Positions 7,887 through 16,257 of a stretch of 42,310 bases of DNA are shown in pieces; the stretch's first letter is position 1; every line of letters starts with the position of its first letter. Position numbers and translations under genes: made by a program. The notes under the pieces were generated by a model. The model was not told the origin of the DNA, made no database searches, and worked only from the letters and a program-made list of their open reading frames with translations. The DNA lies in contig SKKH01000025.1 in the NCBI GenBank assembly GCA_007121555.1, forward strand, positions 1-42,310, in the 5' to 3' direction. Origin of the DNA: Gemmatimonadota bacterium. GTDB taxonomy: Bacteria; Gemmatimonadota; Gemmatimonadetes; Longimicrobiales; Gaopeijiaceae.

Positions 7887-10800
7887 TCAATCCCCCGGAT
7901 CGATGATCACGACCCGGTCACCCGCGGCCACGGCGTCTCCCTCCCCCACCTCCACCGCCTGAATCACCCCGTCCACCGGCGCCGTGAGGTTCGTCTCCAT
8001 CTTCATGGCCTCGGTAACCAGCAGGGTCTCGCCCCGGACCACCGTGTCGCCCGGGGTCACGCGAACCGCGAAGACCTTTCCAGCCATGGGTGCGCCCACC
8101 TCTCCCGGCTTGTCGCGATCCGCCTTCGGTCGAGCCGCTACGGCTGGAGCGGCGGCCCGGTCCACCACCTGGACCGCCCGGGGCTGGCCGTTCAGCTCGA
8201 AATGGATCCTCCGGGTCCCGTCCGACTCCACTTCTCCCACCGCCACCAACTGGATGACCAGCGTCTTGCCCTCTTCGATCTCCACCATGGTCTCCTCTCC
8301 CACCTCCATCCCGAAGAGGAAGGCCACCGTCTCGAAATGCCGGTATTCCCCGAATTCCTCCATCGTCCGGGCGAATTCGGTGAAGACCTTGGGGTAGAGG
8401 GCGTAGGAGACCCGCTCGCGAGGATCGGGGTCCCGGTCCAGGAGTCGACGCAGGGTCTTGTCGGCGGTATCCCAGTCATAGGGCTCCATGCCCAGTCCGG
8501 CCCTTTCCGTGAGCGGGGTCCGACCCTTCAGGACGATCTCCTGGAGCCGCTGGGGGAATCCGCCGTGGGGCTGGCCCAGGACTCCTGCAAAGAAGTCCAC
8601 CACCGACTGGGGAAAGTCCACCTCCTGCCCCTTCTCGTGGCGGGCGTAGATCTCCTCGAAGGTGAGGTCGTTCTGAACCAGGAACATGGCGAAGTCGGCC
8701 ACCACCTTACTGGTGGGAGTTACCTTGATGATGTTTCCCAGCTCCTGGTTCACCCGCCGGTAGGTTTCGGTCACGAGCCCCCAGCGGTCGCCCAGCCCCA
8801 GCTGAACGGCCCGGGGCCGCAGATTGGAGTACTGTCCCCCGGGAATCTCATGCTGGTACACCGCGGTGGTGCTGGCCTTGAGGCCCGACTCGAAGGGGTG
8901 GTAGATCCCCCTCAGCAGCTCCCAGTGGGTGGACAGCTCCTCCATGGGCGCCGACTCCAGATCCGGTCGGCGAGCATCACTTCCCAGCGCCGCCACCAGG
9001 GCGTTCATGGAGGGTTGACTGGTGAGCCCGGCCACACTGGACAGCGCCCCGTCCACCGCGTCCACGCCGGCCTCCGTCGCGGCCAGATACATGGCGACCC
9101 CGTTCCCAGAAGTATCGTGGGTGTGGAGGTGGACGGGCAGGTCCGTGGCCTCCCGCAGGGCTCGGATCAGCACCCGGGCGCCGGCGGGTTTGAGGAGACC
9201 GGCCATGTCCTTCACGGCCAGGATGTGGGCGCCCCGCTTTTCCAGCTCCCGGGCCAGCTCCACGTAGTACTCCACCGTATACTTCGTCTCGCTCGGATCC
9301 AGGACGTCGCCGGTGTAACAGATGGAGGCCTCGGCCACCTTCCCCGTACGCGCCACCTCCTCGATGGCCAGCTCCATGTTCGGCAGATAGTTCAGCGCAT
9401 CGAAGATCCGGAAGATGTCGACCCCCGCCCCTGCAGCTTCGGCCACGAAGGCCCGGACGACGTTGTCGGGATAGTTCGTGTACCCGACCGCGTTGGCTCC
9501 CCGCAGGAGCATCTGGAAGAGGGGCCCCGGGGCCGCCTCCCGGAGCTCGGAGAGACGCTCCCATGGATCTTCCTGGAGGAAGCGCATGCAGACATCGAAG
9601 GTGGCGCCTCCCCACATTTCCCAAGAGAACAGCCCGGGGAGCGCGTGGGCGGTGGGCCCGGCCACATCCAGGAGGTCCCGGCTGCGAACCCGGGTGGCCA
9701 GGAGGGACTGGTGGGCATCTCGAAAGGTGGTGTCCGTGATCAGCAGCGCCTCTTCCGCTCGCATCCACTGGGCCAGCCCCCTCGGCCCCTTCTCCCGGAA
9801 GACGGCCCGGGACCTGGGCTCGGGGGCCGGGGCCTTTCCCTGGACCCGGGGCGGGATCGGCACGATGAGCGGGTCGGGCCGGGGATAGCGCTCCGGGCTC
9901 CCCGGAGGTCCGTTCACGATGATGTCGCCCAGGGCCCTGAGCGCCTTGGTGCCCCGGTCCCGACGGGCCGGATACACGAAGAGCTCCGGGGACTCGTCGA
10001 TGAACCGGGTGTGTGTCCGGCCCTCCAGGAAACTCCGATGACGCACCACGTTCTGGAGGAAGGGGAGGTTCGTCTTCACCCCCCGGACCCGGAACTCCGC
10101 CAGGGTCCGATCCAGCCGGCGTGCGGCTTCATCCATGTCCTGTCCCCAGGCCGAGACCTTCACCAGCATGCTGTCGTAGAAGGGAAGTACGTCCGAGCCC
10201 GAGCCCCCGACCCCCGAGTCCAGTCGGATCCCGTGGCCACCGGCCGACCTGTAGGTGATGATCCGCCCCGAATCAGGAGTGAAGTCCTGCTCCGGGTTCT
10301 CAGTGGTGACCCGGGCCTGGATGGCCTGCCCACGCATCTCGACCGCGGCCTGCTCCGGGATCCCGATCTCCGGATCCGAGAGCCGGTGGCCGCGGGCCAC
10401 CTGGATCATGGCCTGGATCAGGTCCCGGCCGGTAATCATCTCGGTCACCGTGTGTTCGACCTGGATCCGGGTGTTCACCTCGATGAAGTAGATCCGGCTC
10501 TCCCCGTCGACCTCTTCGACCAGGAACTCCGCGGTTCCCACACTCGAGTAGTCCACCACCTCGGCCAGGCGAAGCGTGTAGTCGCAGAGCTGTGAGCGCA
10601 CCTCCTCGGACAGGTTCGGGGCCGGGGCCAGCTCCACGATCTTCTGGAGTCGACGCTGGATCGAGCAGTCCCTCTCGAAAAGGTGCACCCGCTGGCCATG
10701 CTCGTCGGCCAGGAGCTGGACCTCGATGTGGCGCGGGTTCCTCACGTACCGCTCCAGGAAGACCTCCGGGTTGCCGAAGGCCGCCATGGATTCCCTCCGG

Positions 10801-11378
10801 GCTGCCTGGAAGGCCTCGCCGAGCTCGGACTCCTCGTGGACCACCCGCATGCCCCGGCCACCGCCACCGTGGGCCGCCTTGATGAGGAGAGGGTAGCCGA
10901 TCTCCCCTGCCACCCGGTGGGCTTCGTCCAACTCCCCGACGCCCCCCCCGGATCCCGGGACGATGGGCACCCCGGCCTCCTGGGCCACCTTTCGAGCCGA
11001 GATCTTGTCGCCGAGGGCCTCCATGACGCGGGGGGATGGGCCAATCCAGACGATGCCCGCCTCCTGGCACTGGCGGGCGAACCCGGGGTTCTCGCTCAGG
11101 AACCCATAGCCGGGATGGATGGCGTCGACGCCCTTCTCCAGCGCCAGTTGGATGATGGCTGCGCCATCCAGATAGGCCTCTACCGGCCGGCCCTTCTCTC
11201 CGATCAGATACGCCCGGTCCGCCTTGTAGCGGTGGATGCTGAGCCGGTCCTCCCAGCTGTACAGGGCGGTCGTGGCGATCCCGAGCTCGGTGCAGGCCCG
11301 GAAGATGCGCACAGCGATCTCACCGCGGTTGGCGGCGAGGACGTCTCGGATCTCCCGGGTCGGAGGGGAGTCAGGCAT
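7887..11378 (-). CDS. pyc: Pyruvate carboxylase
   Basis: A complete single-chain enzyme of 1163 residues that carboxylates pyruvate to oxaloacetate using ATP, bicarbonate and biotin, refilling the TCA cycle. Domains in order: biotin carboxylase (about 8-460; glycine loop HGGGGRGMR and catalytic EVNTRIQVEHTVTE), carboxyltransferase (about 535-830; TTFRDAHQSLLATR and the carboxylated lysine in LAVKDMAG), the conserved PYC/OADA region, and a C-terminal biotinyl domain with AMKMET, placing the biotinyl lysine at 1126. Length is typical of alpha4 enzymes. The ATG at 11378 has AAAAAGG a few bases upstream. It follows the DUF368 gene by 81 bases on the same strand; repeats there may be regulatory. 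Confidence 0.97.
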   Translation of the reverse strand: MPDSPPTREIRDVLAANRGEIAVRIFRACTELGIATTALYSWEDRLSIHRYKADRAYLIGEKGRPVEAYLDGAAIIQLALEKGVDAIHPGYGFLSENPGFARQCQEAGIVWIGPSPRVMEALGDKISARKVAQEAGVPIVPGSGGGVGELDEAHRVAGEIGYPLLIKAAHGGGGRGMRVVHEESELGEAFQAARRESMAAFGNPEVFLERYVRNPRHIEVQLLADEHGQRVHLFERDCSIQRRLQKIVELAPAPNLSEEVRSQLCDYTLRLAEVVDYSSVGTAEFLVEEVDGESRIYFIEVNTRIQVEHTVTEMITGRDLIQAMIQVARGHRLSDPEIGIPEQAAVEMRGQAIQARVTTENPEQDFTPDSGRIITYRSAGGHGIRLDSGVGGSGSDVLPFYDSMLVKVSAWGQDMDEAARRLDRTLAEFRVRGVKTNLPFLQNVVRHRSFLEGRTHTRFIDESPELFVYPARRDRGTKALRALGDIIVNGPPGSPERYPRPDPLIVPIPPRVQGKAPAPEPRSRAVFREKGPRGLAQWMRAEEALLITDTTFRDAHQSLLATRVRSRDLLDVAGPTAHALPGLFSWEMWGGATFDVCMRFLQEDPWERLSELREAAPGPLFQMLLRGANAVGYTNYPDNVVRAFVAEAAGAGVDIFRIFDALNYLPNMELAIEEVARTGKVAEASICYTGDVLDPSETKYTVEYYVELARELEKRGAHILAVKDMAGLLKPAGARVLIRALREATDLPVHLHTHDTSGNGVAMYLAATEAGVDAVDGALSSVAGLTSQPSMNALVAALGSDARRPDLESAPMEELSTHWELLRGIYHPFESGLKASTTAVYQHEIPGGQYSNLRPRAVQLGLGDRWGLVTETYRRVNQELGNIIKVTPTSKVVADFAMFLVQNDLTFEEIYARHEKGQEVDFPQSVVDFFAGVLGQPHGGFPQRLQEIVLKGRTPLTERAGLGMEPYDWDTADKTLRRLLDRDPDPRERVSYALYPKVFTEFARTMEEFGEYRHFETVAFLFGMEVGEETMVEIEEGKTLVIQLVAVGEVESDGTRRIHFELNGQPRAVQVVDRAAAPAVAARPKADRDKPGEVGAPMAGKVFAVRVTPGDTVVRGETLLVTEAMKMETNLTAPVDGVIQAVEVGEGDAVAAGDRVVIIDPGD

Positions 11379-11424
11379 GGAGGCCTTTTTGTCTGGTGGG
11401 TGCCCGCTGGGGCGGTAGGCGGGT

Positions 11425-11455
11425 GGAACGAGGGGTGTTCCGGTCCCGTGTTCCG
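11425..11455. promoter_or_regulatory. Direct and inverted repeats upstream of pyc
   Basis: GTGTTCCG occurs at 11435-11442 and again at 11448-11455, a 13-base period close to one helix turn. GGAAC at 11425-11429 and GTTCC at 11437-11441 add an inverted repeat. The cluster lies 47-77 bases before the pyc start, where an operator could sit. No clear -35/-10 pair is seen. Confidence 0.3.
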
Positions 11456-11459
11456 ATGC

Positions 11460-12446
11460 TCAACCCCCCGGGTCCACCTGTGTGCCACGTCGACGGGAGA
11501 GAAGCTCCAACGCAAGAACCACCCCCACGGCCCCCAGCATGCTCAGGACCGCGCCGATGATGGCGGGATCCTGACCCATGAGGGCCTCCCACCGCGCCGG
11601 CGAGATGGGCCGGGCCACGAGGGGCACCTCCTCCCCGGAGGAGTCGATGTACGAGGTGAGCGTCTCCCGCCAGGGCCAGAGCTTCTGGAGCGACCCCAGC
11701 ATGAGGCCGCAGAGGAAGGCCAGGGTGGCCTCGTAACGGGTACGGATGAGCCAGGTCAGGACCCGGGAGAAGGCCAGGAGCCCCACGGTGCATCCCACTC
11801 CCAGGGCCGTGAGGAAGACCAGGTCCAGCTCGGTGAGCGCCCGGACCAGGAGCTGGTACTGGCCCAGCAGGAGAAGGATGAAGCTCCCGGAGATCCCCGG
11901 GAGAATCCAGGCGCAGACCGCCACGGCCCCGGCCAGCGAGGTCGAGATCCAGTGCTCCGGGGCCGGGAGGGGCTGAATGTTGGAGAGGACGAGCCCCGCG
12001 CCCACCCCGAGCCCTCCTACGAGGAGGCGAGTCGGGGAGAACGGCCGGGCGAAGCGCCCCACGTAGATGGCCGACGCCACGATGAGGCCGAAGAAGAAGG
12101 CCCAGACGAAGACCTCCCGGTGGACCAGAAGCCAGTTCACCACGGCGGCGAAGCCGAAGACGCTGGTGACCATGCCCACGCCCAGCACCCCGAGGAAGGT
12201 GGCGTTGGCCTCCCGCCACGCCGGGCCCAGCCGGCGGGCCAGGAGATGCCGCACCACCGGCAGATCCAGCGCGCGGATGGAGCGAACCAGCTCCACGTAG
12301 ATCCCGGTGATGAAGGCGATGGTGCCGCCCGACACTCCGGGAATGAGCTCGGCCAGACCCATGGCCATGCCCCGGAGATAGACTCCGAGCCAGCCGAAGA
12401 GGGAACGGGGGTGGTCGGAGCGGTCCAGACTCGGATCTTCGCTCAC
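11460..12446 (-). CDS. DUF368 / PopT-type undecaprenyl phosphate translocase
   Basis: A 328-residue polytopic membrane protein. The N-terminal motif MGLAELIPGVSGGTIAFITGIY and a second inverted copy of the motif, CAWILPGISGSFILLLLGQY, are the hallmarks of the DUF368 family, whose characterised members (PopT) return the carrier lipid undecaprenyl phosphate to the cytoplasmic leaflet for cell-wall and polymer synthesis. About eight to ten membrane helices are expected from the hydrophobic pattern. The start is GTG at 12446, overlapping the TGA of the upstream PLP-enzyme gene as GTGA, so it is probably made by translational coupling. The metabolic neighbourhood does not obviously explain the pairing. 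The family call is strong; transport activity here is inferred. Confidence 0.88.
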   Translation of the reverse strand: MSEDPSLDRSDHPRSLFGWLGVYLRGMAMGLAELIPGVSGGTIAFITGIYVELVRSIRALDLPVVRHLLARRLGPAWREANATFLGVLGVGMVTSVFGFAAVVNWLLVHREVFVWAFFFGLIVASAIYVGRFARPFSPTRLLVGGLGVGAGLVLSNIQPLPAPEHWISTSLAGAVAVCAWILPGISGSFILLLLGQYQLLVRALTELDLVFLTALGVGCTVGLLAFSRVLTWLIRTRYEATLAFLCGLMLGSLQKLWPWRETLTSYIDSSGEEVPLVARPISPARWEALMGQDPAIIGAVLSMLGAVGVVLALELLSRRRGTQVDPGG

Positions 12447-13618
12447 GGCTTCGACCCCGATCCGTTCTCGAGCGCCGTCCTCAGCGCTTCCAGGTCCGTC
12501 TCGTCGTTGTAGAGGTGGGGGGAGACCCGAAGCGCGTCCCCCCGTCGGGACACCGCCACATTGCTTTCTTCCAGCGCCTGGCCTACGGCCCCGTCATCGA
12601 CCCCGGGGGGGAATCGGAGTCCGAAGATGTGGGGAGCCCGCCATCCATCCTCCTCCACTCCCCACCCCGCTTCCCGAGCCCACCTCAGCGTTCCAGCTGA
12701 AATGCGGGCCGTATGGGCCGCCACCCGCTCCGGAGTCCACTCCTCCAGGAGCCGGAGCGACTCGAGGACCATGGGGAGGAGAGCGAAGTTGCTCCTCTCG
12801 CCCACGTCGTAGCGCGCGGCCCCCGGCTCGTAGGCGTCGCGGTACCGGACCAGCCCGCCGAAATCCCGACTCCCCTCCCGCGCGATCCAGGTCTCCTCCA
12901 GGGGCACTCCGTCGTCGAAGGCGGGGCCGAACCACCCCAGCGCCACCGAGTACGGCCCCAGGAGCCACTTGTAGGCGGCGCAGAGGACGGCATCAGGGCG
13001 AATCGAGGGGAGGTGGAAGGGCAAGGCTCCCACGGACTGGGTCCCATCGATGACCAGGAGGGCGCCCACCTCACGGGCCCGGACCCCGATCTCCTCGAGC
13101 TGGAAGAGGGTGCCGTCGGTCCAGTGGACATGGCCCAGGCTCACCACCCGGGTGCGGGGGCCGATGGCCTCGAGGATCCGCTGGTTCCAGATCCGGGCAC
13201 GCCCCTGGCCCGGCGCGATCCCTTCCGGAGGGTCGATGAGGCGAACCCGAGCCCCCGCCTCCGCCGCGGCCCGCTTCCAACCGTAGACGTTCCCGGGAAA
13301 TTGGTCCCGGGTGAGAACCACCTCGTCTCCTGCGGCGAGCCCCGCGTTCCGGGCCGTGATGGACACTCCGTAGGAAACCGAGGGGAGGAGGGCGACCCGG
13401 TCCGCATCCTCGCCTCCGATGAGGCCGCAGAAAGCTTCTCGCACCGCCTGGCTTTCGTCGAAGAAGTCCTGGGGCCGGATCAGGGCCGGGTTGCGCTTGC
13501 GACGGATCCCGCGGATCCCGGCCTCCTCGGTGACCCGAGGCAGGGGGGCCATGAAGGCGCAGTTCAGGTAGTGGAGATCGTCGGGAAGGGAGAAGGAATC
13601 CCGGAAGTGCGAGCTCAT
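12443..13618 (-). CDS. Class V aminotransferase-fold PLP enzyme
   Basis: A 391-residue PLP-dependent enzyme of the class V family, which includes isopenicillin-N epimerase-like enzymes, cysteine desulfurases and kynureninases. Visible cofactor residues are Asp191 and Gln194 in VIDGTQSVGALP and the Schiff-base lysine Lys217 in AAYKWLLGPY. The active-site Cys loop of true cysteine desulfurases is not evident, so a lyase, epimerase or transaminase acting on an amino acid is more likely. The ATG at 13618 has no strong ribosome site. Its TGA overlaps the GTG of the DUF368 gene. Upstream lie two other amino-acid enzymes on the same strand, suggesting a shared catabolic theme. The exact reaction is not predictable. 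Confidence 0.85.
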   Translation of the reverse strand: MSSHFRDSFSLPDDLHYLNCAFMAPLPRVTEEAGIRGIRRKRNPALIRPQDFFDESQAVREAFCGLIGGEDADRVALLPSVSYGVSITARNAGLAAGDEVVLTRDQFPGNVYGWKRAAAEAGARVRLIDPPEGIAPGQGRARIWNQRILEAIGPRTRVVSLGHVHWTDGTLFQLEEIGVRAREVGALLVIDGTQSVGALPFHLPSIRPDAVLCAAYKWLLGPYSVALGWFGPAFDDGVPLEETWIAREGSRDFGGLVRYRDAYEPGAARYDVGERSNFALLPMVLESLRLLEEWTPERVAAHTARISAGTLRWAREAGWGVEEDGWRAPHIFGLRFPPGVDDGAVGQALEESNVAVSRRGDALRVSPHLYNDETDLEALRTALENGSGSKP

Positions 13619-13756
13619 GGGCGACCATGGAACGGGGAGGAGCCAGGACCGGAGCGACCCGGCCTCTGCGACTGAGAACTCTACTCCGGAGGACGGGGTC
13701 GACTCAAGGTGTGGAAGGTGATGAGGGAGGACTGGAAGGCGGGTGAAGCGCTCGAT

Positions 13757-14803
13757 TCAGCCTATGGCATCGACCCGCTCCACCAGCCGCGTCGCCGTGG
13801 CCAGATCCTGGGCCGCCAGCCCCAGCGACTTGAAGAGGGTCCGGTCGCGAGGACCCGTCCGGCCCTCTACCTCGCCTTTCAGAAGCTGGCCGATCTCCGC
13901 CAGGATGTGGTCCTCCTCGATCCGGCCCTCGTCCATGGGAATCCGGAATTCGCCGGCCTCGGCCAGGGCCGCCTCCCGCTGATCCACGAAGCATCGGCTT
14001 CGAGCCACGGCCGCACTGTCCAGCTCCCGGGTGGTGGGGGTATGGGCGCCGATGGCGTTGACGTGAACTCCAGGCTCCAGCCACTCCCCCTTCAGGATGG
14101 GTGTCGGGGAGGCGGTGAGCGTACAGATCAACTGGGTCCCCCGGACCGCCTCCTCCGGAGTCGCGGCGGCGACCAGCTCCACCGACTCGTTCCGCTGCGA
14201 TTGGCCTTCCTGCGCCTCCAGCCACGCCCTTCCCCACGCCAGGAAGGCGTCGACTCGGGCCCGGGTCCGCGACCAGACCCGAACCCTCCGGATGGGGCGC
14301 ACGGCCAGCATCGCCTCGAGATGGCTGCGGGCCTGGAGGCCGGCCCCCAGGAGTGCGAGCTCCGAAGCGTCGCTCCGCGCCAGACATCGGGTGGCGACCG
14401 CGCTGGCCGCGCCGGTCCGCGCCGCCGTGACCCCGTCACTCTCCACGAGGGCCCGGAGCATGCCGGTCTCGGGATGGAAGAGGACGATGAGGCTCTGATG
14501 CGTGGGGAGGCCTCGGGCCTCATTGCCCGGCACCAGCGTCAGCAGCTTGGCCCCGAGGGCGGGCGGGGAGGCCAGGTGCCCGGGCATGACCAGGAACTGT
14601 CCTCGTTCCTCCGGGAGGTGAAGGTGGGTCCGGACGGGCTGGATCGCCCCTCCCGAGGAAACCGCTCGGAAGGCCTCCTCCACCGCCTCCAGGGTCATCT
14701 CCATGGTGAGGTGCCGCGCCACCGCCTCCGCATCGAGGAAGAGGTGAGACGAGGGTGTGGACGCGGAACCGGAGGGGGCCGGAGGATCGGGTCTCGAGGT
14801 CAT
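13757..14803 (-). CDS. Ornithine cyclodeaminase / mu-crystallin family dehydrogenase
   Basis: A 348-residue NAD(P)-dependent enzyme of the OCD/mu-crystallin family, whose members deaminate ornithine to proline or reduce imino acids such as ketimines, alanine or lysine derivatives. Seen are the conserved lysine in GAKLLTLVPGN (Lys86), the substrate-binding RTGAASAVAT motif (129-138), the nucleotide loop LLGAGLQARSH (about 151-161) and GAHTPTTRELD in the C-terminal part. The frame is open further upstream, but ATG 14803 has GGGAG six bases before it and begins the conserved region. It starts 23 bases after the flavin oxidase gene, so the two probably form an operon. Substrate is undecided. Confidence 0.88.
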   Translation of the reverse strand: MTSRPDPPAPSGSASTPSSHLFLDAEAVARHLTMEMTLEAVEEAFRAVSSGGAIQPVRTHLHLPEERGQFLVMPGHLASPPALGAKLLTLVPGNEARGLPTHQSLIVLFHPETGMLRALVESDGVTAARTGAASAVATRCLARSDASELALLGAGLQARSHLEAMLAVRPIRRVRVWSRTRARVDAFLAWGRAWLEAQEGQSQRNESVELVAAATPEEAVRGTQLICTLTASPTPILKGEWLEPGVHVNAIGAHTPTTRELDSAAVARSRCFVDQREAALAEAGEFRIPMDEGRIEEDHILAEIGQLLKGEVEGRTGPRDRTLFKSLGLAAQDLATATRLVERVDAIG

Positions 14804-14826
14804 GGAAGGCTCCCCGTCGAGGAGGC

Positions 14827-16095
14827 TCAGGTTGACCGGCCGAAGCGACCGGGTTCGAAGGGATCGGCAGGGGCGGCCTCCAACGTCGGCGCTCCGCCCG
14901 GTGCCGGGGCCGACGACACCCTCGGGCCCTCGTGGGAGGACCAGAGGTGACGGACGCCTCGTACTCCCGAGTCCAACCCCGGGACCAGGTCGGCGATCCG
15001 CGCGGCCAGGACGGGAGCGAACTTGAAGGCGTGACCGGAGCCACCACCCAGGAGGAGCACCCTGGACGCGGTGGGATGGCGACCCACCAGGAAGCGGTCG
15101 TCGGGGGTGTTCGTGTAGAAGCACACCGAGCTCTCCAGCTCCCGCCCCACCCGGCCCGGGAGGAACGCCTCGGCCGCCTGGCGCACCCAGCACCGGTCTC
15201 GATCCGTCACCGTGCGGTCCAGCTCACCGACCTGGGAGGCCCGAGTCTCCACCCGGCTTCCGCCGTGGTGCCGCGCCACCTTCAGGCCGTGGCCGAGATC
15301 CGGGATGGCGTAGGCCAGCGGGCCCTCGGGGGGCTCCCAGAGCAGGACGGGGAGATCCAGGTCGGACGGTGCGTCACCGACCCCGGGCGGGGGTCTGGCC
15401 TCGGGCCGGCCATCGCCGCCGAACCAGACGGTCACCTGCCGCTCCACCCGAAGGAGAGACGCGAACGGCTCTCCAGCCAGGGGCCCCAACCACGGACCGG
15501 TGGTCAGGATGAGGGTGCGGGCAAGGAGAGGGGGACCCTCGATCTCCAGCTCCACTCCGTCCCGGCGTTTCTTCCATCCCAGGACCGGACTGCCGGTCCT
15601 CACCTCCGCCCCGTGCCGCCGTGCGGTGGTCAGGGCCGTCCGGATGCACGCCTCCGGGTCCAGGACACCGGCCTCCTCCTCGTAGATCCCCTCATGATTC
15701 CCGGGCGGATCGAGTCCCGGCCATGCCCTTCGGATCTCCGCGGAGCTCAATCGCCGGTGGGGAATCGAATGGGTCCGAGCCGACCGGAGGCTCCCGGAAA
15801 GCACCTGCCCTTCCGGTGACCCCACCGAGAGGAGCCCAGTCCTCCGAAGGAGGGGACGCCCACCCTCGAGCTCCATCTCCCGCCAACCCTCGCGGGCTCG
15901 ACGCACCAGGGGCACGTAGAGGGGATGCTCGAAGTACACATCCCGGATGATCCGGGTGCGGCCGTGGGACGATCCCTCCGAGTGGGGAGGATCGAGGGCG
16001 TCGACCCCGACCGCTCGACCCCCTCGCAGCGCCACCTCGCGGAGGACGCAGGCGCCCAGCCCCCCCAACCCTACCACCGCCACGTCAACGGTCAC
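14827..16095 (-). CDS. Sarcosine oxidase / N-methylamino acid oxidase type FAD enzyme
   Basis: A 422-residue flavoprotein of the DAO/monomeric sarcosine oxidase group, which oxidises N-methyl or cyclic amino acids with O2, releasing peroxide. The FAD-binding loop GLGGLG is at residues 9-14. Near the C-terminus the motif SSVCFYTNTPDDRF places Cys325 where monomeric sarcosine oxidases bind FAD covalently, followed by GGGSGHAFKFAP. The chosen start is GTG 16095, preceded by a strong GGAGGGGAA; the longer frame upstream is not conserved-looking. A 40-residue Ala/Pro-rich tail extends beyond the usual end. Divergent from the M14 peptidase and in an apparent operon with the OCD-family gene, together suggesting oxidation of a modified amino acid to an imine and its further reduction. 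Confidence 0.88.
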   Translation of the reverse strand: MTVDVAVVGLGGLGACVLREVALRGGRAVGVDALDPPHSEGSSHGRTRIIRDVYFEHPLYVPLVRRAREGWREMELEGGRPLLRRTGLLSVGSPEGQVLSGSLRSARTHSIPHRRLSSAEIRRAWPGLDPPGNHEGIYEEEAGVLDPEACIRTALTTARRHGAEVRTGSPVLGWKKRRDGVELEIEGPPLLARTLILTTGPWLGPLAGEPFASLLRVERQVTVWFGGDGRPEARPPPGVGDAPSDLDLPVLLWEPPEGPLAYAIPDLGHGLKVARHHGGSRVETRASQVGELDRTVTDRDRCWVRQAAEAFLPGRVGRELESSVCFYTNTPDDRFLVGRHPTASRVLLLGGGSGHAFKFAPVLAARIADLVPGLDSGVRGVRHLWSSHEGPRVSSAPAPGGAPTLEAAPADPFEPGRFGRST

Positions 16096-16257
16096 TTCCC
16101 CTCCCCCTTTCCTGGCCCGAAACGAGGCCGTCCCGACCACCTGGGGCGAGGGGAACTGATCTCGCCGGCGGTTGCCTTCCCCTCCTCGCCTTGGTAATTC
16201 ACGTTGCGCCTCCGACCCTCCTCTGAGAGCTGCGGTCCACCCATTCCACCGGTCCAG

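Noticed and set aside
7842-10595. 917-codon plus-strand open frame opposite pyruvate carboxylase
   Set aside because: No recognisable motif and composition typical of antisense frames; pyruvate carboxylase on the other strand is unmistakable.
12443-13618. Cysteine desulfurase (sulfur mobilisation) for the class V PLP enzyme
   Set aside because: The PLP lysine is present but no active-site Cys loop is evident, and no Fe-S assembly genes are adjacent.
16174-16210. Promoter TTGCCT-17-TAATTC before the M14 gene
   Set aside because: The -10 matches the consensus at only two of six positions; not better than chance.
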